NCBI GenBank assembly: GCA_001312645.1
Contig: BBEG01000006.1
Location: 1 to 45,807, forward strand
DNA from: Rhodococcus sp. JCM 9791
GTDB lineage: Bacteria > Actinomycetota > Actinomycetes > Mycobacteriales > Mycobacteriaceae
Direction of reading: 5' to 3'
Length of the DNA: 45,807 nt
The notes under the pieces are model-generated. The model did not search any database and had not been told where the DNA came from. It saw only the letters and a program-made list of their open reading frames with translations. Each line of letters begins with the position of its first letter. Position 1 is the stretch's first letter. The position numbers and the translations under genes were made by a program. Positions 38,722 to 45,807 of this stretch are shown here, piece by piece.

Positions 38722-40000
38722 TCAGGAGGTCATCCGTGGGCCTGGTTTCCGGTGCTTGATCACAGCGATAGTGCTGAGGACACCGAAAAATGCGAGGTAC
38801 ACCGCAATGGGCCAGTACGTTCCCGACCACGCGAGCAGCGCCGTGGCGATCAGGGGAGCGACGCCGCCGGCGAAGATCGCCGCGACTTCATGGCCGATCG
38901 AAAGCCCGCTGTAGCGCACATTGCCAGTGAAGAGTTCGCTGAAGAAGCTCGGCTGTGTGCCGATCATGGCACTGTGACAGATGCTGATTGCCACGATGAT
39001 CGCGATCCAGATCAACGCCGTATTCTTCGTATTGATCAACAGGAAGAACGGTGCTGCCCACACGATCACACCGACTGCACCGATGAGATACACGGGACGT
39101 CGCCCGATCCGGTCAGAGAGAGCAGCGAATCCGACCATCGTGAAGGCTTCCAATATGTTCGCCGCAATGATTGCCGTCAGGATCACTCCGCTTCCGACGC
39201 CGATATGAACGCCGTAAGCAAGCGAAAACACTGCGAATATGTACGATCCGCCGTTTTCCGCCATCCGGGCACCCACGGTGATCAAGATGGAACGACGCTG
39301 CGTCTTGATGGCCTCGAGCGCGGGATAACGGACGTTACTTCCGTCCGATTGCAACTCCTCGAACACCGGCGTTTCTTCAACTTTCATGCGAATCACGAGG
39401 CCCGCAATCATGAGCACCAAACCCAGGACGAAGGGAATTCTCCATCCCCAGGAAAGGAAGTCGTCTTCAGGTAGTAGGCTGACCAGCGCAAAGACGGACG
39501 ATGACAGGATGAAGCCCAGCGTGACGCCGACCTGACTGAAGGCGGAGAAGAATCCTCGGCGACGCGGTGGGGCGTTCTCGCTGATCAGCAGTACAGCACC
39601 GCCCCATTCGCCGCCTACCGCGATGCCTTGGATGACGCGCAGGTCACCAGGAGGATCGCGCCCACATGCCGATCTGCGCGTAGGTCGGGAGCAGGCCGAT
39701 CAATGCAGTGCAGATGCCCATCATCATCAGGGTGATGACGAGCATCGATTTACGCCCGACACGATCTCCGAAGTGGCCGAAAATGACCCCGCCGAACGGT
39801 CTTGCGATGAATCCGATCGCGAACGTCCCGAAGGCGGCCAGCGTACCCGTCAAAGAGTCGTCCCCGGTAAAGAAGAGCGGGCCGAATATGAGGGCCGCGG
39901 CTGTTCCATACAAGAAGAAGTCGTACCATTCGAGCGCGCTTCCGATAAGACTTGCGGCGGCCGCTTTCCGCGTCCGCGTTTCTGCTGTGTGATTGGACAT
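38722..40000 (-). CDS. MFS transporter, metabolite:H+ symporter (MHS) family, frameshifted
   Basis: About 426 aa, 12 predicted membrane helices. N terminus: SLIGSALEWYDFFLYGTAAA, and the MFS loop 2-3 motif GGVIFGHFGDRVGRKSML. Second half: AALSDRIGRRPVYLIG, HSAMIGTQPSFFSELFTGNV. Two bases are missing around 39635-39650, where LLVT-RVIQGIAVGGEWGG should run on. Relatives move shikimate, 2-oxoglutarate and aromatic acids with protons. It probably imports an aromatic acid for the cyclase/ThDP enzymes upstream. ATG at 40000 is chosen; 40024 is an alternative. Confidence 0.88.
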
Positions 40001-40115
40001 GACAGGATCCGTTTCGTTCTGCATATTTCGAGCCCGGCTGCGGCGCATCGTCGGGCCGCACTCATCAGCGATCATGCGAGACAGTTCTGTGTCGACCGGT
40101 TCGGATAGCCGGCGG

Positions 40116-41751
40116 CTAGTGGCCGAAGGCTTCGACCAGCCACCACGACCCTTCGTCGGAGACGATCTTGGCGTCCAAGACCATTGGTCGGTCGGGTCGA
40201 TCCGCCCACGACTTGACCGGTAGCAAGTCATCGGGGTGTCTGACGGTGAGAGCGTCACAGCCGAAGCCTCGGGCGATGGCGGCGATGTCGGTGTCAGGGA
40301 AGGTCACGGTGTCGAGGACGACGTCCGACCCGAAGTGATGAACCTCTGCGCCATACTTGGCATCGTTGTAGACAATTACCAGCATCGGCAGCTTGAGCCG
40401 TGCCGCGGTTTCGAGCTCGCTGAGGCCCATCATGAACCCTCCGTCGCCGCAGGCTGCGATCGGAAGTCGGTCAGGCTGGGCGATCGCGGCGCCGATTGCC
40501 GTGGCCAGTCCGAGGCCGACCGACTGGAATGCCTGTGTGAAGCAGAAACCGTATTCGTCGGGGACGTCGAGATACATGCTCGGATAGCCGAGAAAGTTTC
40601 CGGAATCGACGGACAGGACTCGTGAGCGCGGAAGCAATCGATTGAGATGTGCGCTCATCAACCTAGGATCGATGCGCTCGCCGGTGCTTTCGTCATCGAA
40701 CGGGACCTGGTGCCAGCGTCCTTCGGAGCGGATCTGCTCGAGGATCTCTTCTGTTCTGTAGCCCGTCTTGGAGATTCCCTGGGTGGCCAGCAGCGCAGAA
40801 GCGTCCGCGGCGGTCGCGGCGACGTCGGCCCACACGCCGAGATCGACCGGTCGGTGTCGTCCGAGTGCACCTTGGTCGATGTCGACCTGCACGACCTTGG
40901 CGTCGTCGGCGATGAGTCGGCCGTGACGCATTGTCCACATGTTCAGCCCGCACCCCCAACCGACAATGAGGTCGGCGTTGGCGATGAGGTCAGCGGCGAG
41001 GGGCGTCGAAAATCCACCCGCAACATCGATTCCCCACGGTTCGCCCTCGAACATGCCGCGCGAGACCGCGGAGGTGGCGAGTAGAGCGCCGCACCGGTCG
41101 GCGAGCTCGATCAGAGTGTGTTTGGCAGAACCTCCTCGTGCTCCACGGCCAGCGACGAACACGGGACGCTCGGATTGCCCGAGTAGCGCCGTGAGCTTTT
41201 CGACCTCTGCTCGCTGGGGGCGAGGTGCTTGCCGCGCGAGAGGTGGTGCGACGACGCCAAGCTCGGGAAGGACGTGATCTTGAACGTCGATCGGAATGTT
41301 GAGCACCACGGTGCGGTTCTGCGTCGCGCAGATATTATAGGCGTTGGAGATGTCGGCGATGGCTGTTTCTGCCGAGCGTACGCGGAGGGCGACGGCTCCA
41401 CATCCCTGGGCGATTGCCTGCTGATCGATGTAGAAGTTGGACTTCGGATCAGTGGCCTCCGCAGTCAAGACGAGGAGCGGGCTCCCACTTTTTTGCTGCC
41501 TCGACAATTCCGGTCAGGGCATTCGTGTAGCCGCACCCTTGGTGAAGGGATAGTACGGTGACTTCGTCGCTCATGCGTGCGTGTGCATCTGCCATGACAG
41601 CGGCTCCACCTTCGTGGCGAGCAGCAACGAAGCGGGCTCCGGCGTCCACGAGAGCGTTCGTGTAGTGGAAGTTGCCGCTACCAACCACTCCGAATGCCAT
41701 GCGGACACCGAGTTCGTACAGTGCTCGGCCGATCGCGTCGCGAACATACAT
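40116..41751 (-). CDS. ThDP-dependent decarboxylase/synthase-family enzyme, one frameshift
   Basis: About 544 aa with the three domains of pyruvate-decarboxylase-like enzymes. The catalytic glutamate is in AARHEGGAAVMADAHAR, and the ThDP-Mg motif GDGG...N is in CGDGGFMMGLSE and VYNDAKYG. The frame changes at about 41490 in a run of six A, one off from the expected length. It could be called acetolactate synthase by homology, but there is no small subunit or ilv context. With the cyclase-type hydrolase gene ending 3 nt before it, decarboxylation of an aryl-2-oxo acid, for example isatinate or benzoylformate, is more likely (inferred). Confidence 0.85.
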
Positions 41752-41754
41752 GGG

Positions 41755-42512
41755 TCAGCCCTCCTTCTTCGATGATTGAGCTGGTGCGTCGACGATTGCC
41801 AGCACTCGGGCGGGGCTTCCCGACCACCGACGATCTTCAATGGAGCTACAACAAGTACCCCTCCGACGGTGGGGAGAGATTCGAGATTCTGTAGCTGGGT
41901 GACGCCGTACTTTCCGGCACCGAGTAGGTAGTGGTGGCAGGGGAAGGGAGGGTCGAAGGCAAATGCTTGGCCTGCGTCGATGCCCACGGTTTCCACCCCA
42001 AGTCCTCTGATCAGGGTCTCGCTGGCCAGCCACTTGGCACATTCGACCGAGACGCCGGGTGTATGGGGACCGCGTTCGTCGGCGTTGATGAACTGCTGTT
42101 GGTCTGTGGAACGGCGATCCCAACCGCTGCGGTAGAGTAGCCACCCGCCCGTCGGGAGCGCACCGTGCCGTTGTTCCCACTCCTGCACGTGTTCGATCTC
42201 GAGGAGAAAGTCCGGGTTGTCTGCCGCTTCCTGCGACTTATCGATGACAACGAAGGGGCTGATCAGTTCCTCAGGCGGAACACTTGCGACATCTGCAAGA
42301 TCGCGGCCGGTAATCCAGTGGCACGGGGCGTCGAAGTGCGTCCCCACGTGTTCACCAGTGCGGATTCCGTTCTGGTAGGAGGTCTCACCCCGTTCGTCGT
42401 AACGGGCTAGCTCTTCGAGTGCAAAGTGTGGGATCGGCTCCATGCCTTCGGGCAGTGGGAGTACCGGTGTCGAGTCGGACAATGGGGCGGTGAGGTCGAT
42501 GACGTTGATCAT
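41755..42512 (-). CDS. Cyclase-family metal hydrolase (kynurenine formamidase / isatin hydrolase type), one frameshift
   Basis: About 252 aa. The metal motif HxGTHxDxPxH is read as HVGTHFDAPCHW. VIDLTAPLSDSTPVLP at the start and IRGLGVETVGIDAGQAF in the second half are family features. One G is missing near 41815; the corrected tail is VLAIVDAPAQSSKKEG, with the stop just before the ThDP gene. ATG at 42512 preferred; 42566 is possible. Members hydrolyse N-formylkynurenine, isatin or related lactams. The ThDP neighbour favours isatin to isatinate; without structure or assay this is a hypothesis. Confidence 0.83.
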
Positions 42513-42665
42513 TCTGTCTCTCAACGCCTTTACCAGGATCTCGGCAGAGGGGAGAAGTGGAGGCATGTGGTAGATACTTCATTCCTTGTGGCAATCCGCA
42601 TAATGCCCTTTCCGCACCAAGTATGCCTATATGGCTATGCCTGCACCCTTAGGTATGATCTCGCT
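42513..42665. promoter_or_regulatory. Divergent promoter region of the LysR regulator
   Basis: The region holds GCATA at 42598 and TATGC at 42622 as inverted arms around 19 nt, and a TATGCC-TATATGGC-TATGCC repeat from 42622. LysR-type regulators bind such dyads between divergent genes. No clear -35/-10 can be named. Confidence 0.4.
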
Positions 42666-43599
42666 ATGGAGCGTCGGCTGAGGAACTTGCTGGACGGCGG
42701 GTTCAAGTTGCGCCACCTGCGACTGATCACGACAATCGCGGAGAACGGCACGATCGCCGGCGCGGCTCGGGATCTGTATGTCACGCAACCCGTAGTGACG
42801 AGAGGCCTCCGGGAGGCCGAAGAAATCCTGGGAGTCACCCTGTTCGATCGCGGACCACGGGGTGTCACCCCCACCCTTACGGGACGCTACTTCTAGAACA
42901 CGCCGTCACGATCCTGACCAGCGTGGAGCGGTTGGCCGAGAACATCGATCATCTTCAAGACAGCGGCAACCGGCCGATCAGAGTGGCACGAACATGACAG
43001 GGTCCCATGCTCTACTGCCTCGCGCGCTGGTATCCCTCAAATCGGCTCATCCCACCCTCAAAGTATCGGTCGTCGAAAGTACGGACGAGTCGCTGCTCGA
43101 GCAGTTGGCCCACAACCAAATTGACGTACTGATCGGTCGGATGACACCCGGCGGTGGCCGGGACATTACACAGATACATCTCTACGACGAACCCATCCGA
43201 GTCGTGGGGCGGGTCGGTCATCCTGTGTTCGGGCTGACGGATCCGCAGCTTGAGGATCTCGCAGCTTTTCCATGGGTGCTGCCGCCCCCGACCGCGGTGG
43301 GGAGTCGACTCGGTACTTCGTTTGGTCAGGTCGGAGTGTGGGCGCCCGCGAACCTCATCGAATGCACTTCGATCCTCACGATTCGGTCGATTTTGCGCGC
43401 TACCGACACTCTGGCGCCGTTGCCCATGCTGGTCGGCGCGGAGGATGAGCACTTGCAGGTGCTCTCGGTCGAGCTTGACGCGGTACCGAGCAAGCTCGGT
43501 CTCACCCATTCGTCGAGTGCTGAACTGAGTGACAGTGCCCTGCTGTTTATCGATCATCTTCTCAAAGGCGCCAAGGAGATTGAGGCGGAACTATTGTAA
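42666..43599 (+). CDS. LysR-family transcriptional regulator, two frameshifts
   Basis: N-terminal helix-turn-helix: LRHLRLITTIAENGTIAGAA, VTQPVVTRGLREAEEILGVT, LFDRGPRGVTPT. The frame changes near 42888 (GGG read as GG) and near 42990, and the effector domain continues (HALLPRALVSLKSAHPTLKV, LLEQLAHNQIDVLIGRM). Corrected length about 311 aa, normal. Divergent from the cyclase-ThDP-MFS operon, which it likely activates in response to an aromatic acid. The branch is that of GbpR/PcaQ-like regulators. Confidence 0.87.
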
Positions 43600-43926
43600 G
43601 CACCCTTCGCTCTAGAGTCGCCAGCAAGGAATTCTGAGGCCCCCAGCCGATCGCTGCGCCCGCGATCCGCACCACGTCGCGCATAGTCAGCCAGCGCCAC
43701 AACGGTTGAGCTTGAGTCGACTCATGTACAAGAGATATGGCCACAGTTGGTGGCCGAACAGAAGATCCGGCATAGTGCCGATGAGAGGGTGACTGCAGAC
43801 TTTCCGCACCTGCATCTCCCAGGTCATCCGATGCGGATCCGCCGCAGCTTTCGCCTCCGGTGAAGTTCCGATTGTCTCGACGAATCGACGGCACAGTTCG
43901 CCGCGGTCTACCACCAGGCCGCCGAG
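43600..43926. other. Region after the LysR gene with no supported gene
   Basis: A 75-residue minus-strand frame (43687-43914) is open, but I see no family motif and do not support it as a gene. The plus strand at the right end may contain the start of the damaged gene that follows. Confidence 0.3.
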
Positions 43927-44560
43927 ATGACCGATCGCCGGTTGACCCGTTGCGGCATGGCTCCCGACCTACCGCAGCGGATGCTCGCCTACCTGTCCAC
44001 ACCGCGCGCCCAACTGCGCACGCTCTACGGCACGATCCCCCTCCGTCGAATCCGCCGCTGGCACACCGCCGTCGGCCTCTACCGGTCCCTCGGTGGCCTC
44101 GTCGCCGACAGTCCCGGCCGCAGCCACACCCTCGCCCGGCTCCGCGGCGCCCAGGCCGCATTCGAGCAGCACGGTCTGCCGCTGACACTGCCACCGAACC
44201 TGGCGCACATGTCGGTCCGGGACTGACCACCATCGCGATCCGGGTACACGCCGCCAACCCCGCACATGCCGCCGCGCTGGCCACTCTGCTGTTCACCGGC
44301 GCCACCTTCGACGAACTCCGATCGCTCCCCCGACTCGCGCTGACCGGGGACACCTTGATCACCGTCGCCGCATCCGCTGCTGCACGCCCCACCGACCTGC
44401 GCCTCTGGGTGATCCCCCAGCCGGCACGACCGTTGCTGCACGCCGCCGCCATCTTCCAACGAACACGCACCAACCCACCGGCACACTGTTCATCGAGCAG
44501 TCGGGAGGACCGGCAGGCTGCGCCGGACCGCAGCCACGTGCGGATTGACGATCCCGGCCC
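43927..44560 (+). pseudogene. Unrecognised protein, frameshifted, mobile-element-like setting
   Basis: I do not recognise this protein. The first frame reads DLPQRMLAYLSTPRAQLRTL and IPLRRIRRWHTAVGLYRSLG. One lost base near 44225 joins it to AIRVHAANPAHAAALATLLF and TGDTLITVAASAAARPTDLR, then VIPQPARPLLHAAAIFQRTR. It is arginine- and alanine-rich and helical, with a 'LLFTGATFDELRSL' run resembling tyrosine recombinase core helices, though no catalytic R-H-R-Y set can be placed. After 44480 the coding pattern fades. It lies beside the repeat field at 45066-45517. Confidence 0.4.
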
Positions 44561-44602
44561 TGCACCGGTGGCGCGATGGCTGTCTCTACCGGACCGGCAT
44601 CC

Positions 44603-44887
44603 TCAACCTCGCCCTGGACGCCCCCGACTCCCGGTGTCGGCGCCCCGCATTCGTCCAGTCACTCGGCGGAAACCGGGCGCACTTGAAGCTACGAAGACCA
44701 ACCCCTCCACTAGGCCACTCGCCCGCTGCCACTCGAAGTCGACCTGCTGTCCCGGATCGAGTGCGCGGAAGCCCGGGACCTCGACCTCGCTGAAGTGCAC
44801 CCAGCAGCCGCCCGGAGTCTCCGCGCACTCAAGAACACCCCATCCGCCCTCGCGATGCCACACACGCACAACACCTCGTGAAGTCAT
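44603..44887 (-). CDS. Cold-shock-domain protein
   Basis: The N-terminal 70 residues form a CSD beta-barrel: GVVRVWHREGGWGVLEC, WVHFSEVEVPGFRALDPGQQ, VDFEWQ. The W-G-V strand corresponds to RNP1 and WVHFS to RNP2, the nucleic-acid-binding surface. Such divergent CSD proteins are common in actinobacteria, where they are often scattered near mobile DNA. The last 25 residues are arginine/glycine-rich and may reflect a late frameshift. Confidence 0.65.
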   Translation of the reverse strand: MTSRGVVRVWHREGGWGVLECAETPGGCWVHFSEVEVPGFRALDPGQQVDFEWQRASGLVEGLVFVASSAPGFRRVTGRMRGADTGSRGRPGRG

Positions 44888-45065
44888 CTGCCGAGCATGC
44901 CTCTACTCCCTGATTCGCCGCATGAAGTCAGCAACGCCGATCAGACTCCCGGTGGGAGAGGAAGCCGGTCACCGGAAGCGTTGCTCCCTCGGACCAGGAA
45001 CAAGACACCGCTCGCTCGTAAGGCCCGGGTCGGCGCGCATTCCGGATCAGGCTCGGACGGGACTT

Positions 45066-45143
45066 CACTGACATCAAGTGGGAAAACCCACTGACACCCT
45101 TCGGGAAAAGCCCTGTTCGCCGCACTGACATCCCAGTGGGAAG
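45066..45143 (+). repeat. Three direct repeats CACTGACA-N5-TGGGAA type
   Basis: CACTGACATCAAGTGGGAAA (45066), CACTGACACCCTTCGGGAAA (45089) and CACTGACATCCCAGTGGGAA (45123) share the first eight bases and the GGGAA end. They begin the repeat field at the right edge. Confidence 0.7.
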
Positions 45144-45212
45144 TCTCACACGTGTTCCCGGCTGTGCTTCGAACCGGATGAGCAGAAACGCGGCACCGTT
45201 TGCAGATGAGAG

Positions 45213-45517
45213 GCGGCACAAAAGTGTCAGCGGGAGGCCGCATGAAAATGGCAGCACCGGGAGCAGGATCGACTGCATGACCTAGGTCAACAAGCGAATC
45301 CTGCCTGAATGCTGCTGACATTCCGTGCGGCCTAACCGGTGGACATGCACTGACGAACCCCCAGGTCACACCACTGAAATTCTCGTGCAGAGTCTCACCC
45401 ACCTGCAGGAATGTCGACGCACGCCACCTGCGGAATGTTGCACCAGATGCAATTCCGCCTGTTTTCGCTGACATCGAGTGACGTTTCCCCAGGTCGACCC
45501 GCTGACAATTTCGTGCG
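45213..45517. repeat. Field of degenerate CTGACA...CGTGCG repeats, transposon-end-like
   Basis: Forward units: GCTGACATTCCGTGCGG (45314), CACTGAAATTCTCGTGC (45372), CGCTGACATCGAGTGACG (45466), CGCTGACAATTTCGTGCG (45500). Inverted units: one at 45213-45234 reading CCGCTGACACTTTTGTGCCG on the minus strand and one at 45238-45257. CCCCAGGTC precedes two units (45359 and 45487), making a 40-bp imperfect direct repeat 128 bp apart. Clustered short repeats of this kind are found at ends of IS21, Tn7 and Tn5053-type elements as transposase-binding sites. No gene is seen here or in 45518-45807. Confidence 0.6.
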
Positions 45518-45807
45518 TCCTCTCAGCCTCGGATCGAGTGGCACAGGACACGAGAACCTACAACAGGACAATTCGGGCGTTTATTGTGACCTGGGGGTAT
45601 GTCACTCACGGTTCGTGCGGGGTGACCGACGAAAAATACCGTTTACGCACTATCCCACGGAAACCCGAGGTGAGCGCGTTTTCCGGTGCAGAAGGCGGTG
45701 TCGGAGCCGTCCGATACAGCCCCTCCTCGTGCACAGACGGCCGGAAACCACAGACGAGCAGCAGTTCACGGTACCCGCGAGATCTCCGCAGGGCCCCCTG
45801 CCGGACC

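Noticed and set aside
40116-41751. Acetolactate synthase of branched-chain amino acid synthesis
   Set aside because: No regulatory small subunit or ilvC is adjacent; the context is a cyclase-type hydrolase, an MFS transporter and a LysR regulator.
43687-43914. A 75-residue minus-strand frame after the LysR gene
   Set aside because: No recognisable motif, no clear ribosome binding site and no neighbour that would support it.
45066-45517. CRISPR array
   Set aside because: The repeats are short, degenerate, occur in both orientations and have irregular spacing; no cas gene is visible.

Overview
The window is high-GC DNA from an actinobacterium, most like Rhodococcus, Gordonia or Nocardia. The evidence is strong G/C third positions, GTG starts coupled to upstream stops (GTGA/ATGA overlaps), GntR/IclR/LysR-controlled aromatic catabolic operons, and IS110 and IS3 elements. 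No rRNA, tRNA, CRISPR array or replication gene was seen. It reads as a catabolic island for nitrogen-containing aromatics with mobile-element debris at both edges and in the middle.

Layout. (1) 1-528: the end of a TniQ-like zinc-finger protein. (2) 824-9028, plus strand: IclR regulator, then HyuA, HyuB, LigB-type and LigA-type extradiol dioxygenase subunits, an acetamidase/formamidase and a C-C (meta-cleavage product) hydrolase, ending at a strong hairpin (9041-9087). (3) 13962-9092, minus: NCS1 transporter, two-domain VOC protein and three SDR dehydrogenases, two of them of the cis-dihydrodiol dehydrogenase (BphB) type; a GntR regulator diverges from the transporter. (4) 26914-14998, minus: a 12-kb tightly overlapping operon with Rieske oxygenase beta and alpha, maleamate amidohydrolase (NicF), NuoF-like flavoprotein, ferredoxin, SDR, 2,5-dihydroxypyridine dioxygenase (NicX), a LigA-LigB fusion, a nitrilase-family hydrolase, an 85-aa unknown, GntR, maleate isomerase (NicE) and a dienoyl-CoA-reductase-like flavoenzyme. 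(5) 27503-30830: two decayed IS110 copies and one IS3 element with a 4-bp target duplication. (6) 35348-31044, minus: a 3-hydroxyanthranilate meta-cleavage operon (dehydrogenase, decarboxylase, deaminase, 3,4-dioxygenase, ACMS decarboxylase). (7) 38666-35481, minus: thiolase-like protein, OB-fold/Zn-ribbon partner and acyl-CoA ligase. (8) 42512-38722, minus: zinc cyclase/formamidase-type hydrolase, ThDP decarboxylase and MFS transporter, with a divergent LysR regulator. (9) 43600-45807: a damaged unknown gene, a cold-shock-domain protein and a dense field of short repeats like transposon ends.

How the genes fit together. NicX, NicF and NicE together give a route from 2,5-dihydroxypyridine through N-formylmaleamate, maleamate and maleate to fumarate. 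The usual deformylase (NicD) and the usual molybdenum hydroxylase or flavin monooxygenase entry steps are absent, and a Rieske oxygenase, its likely electron carriers, a second ring-cleavage enzyme and a nitrilase take their place. The 3-hydroxyanthranilate operon and the isatin-hydrolase-like cyclase plus ThDP enzyme suggest a separate indole/anthranilate-type route. The substrates of blocks 2, 3 and 4 are inferred and not proven.

Caveat. About two thirds of the large genes change reading frame at one or more single-base sites, nearly always a base missing from a short homopolymer. Protein similarity continues without loss across the breaks, so I annotate these genes across the breaks as single CDSs and suspect sequencing error more than gene decay.
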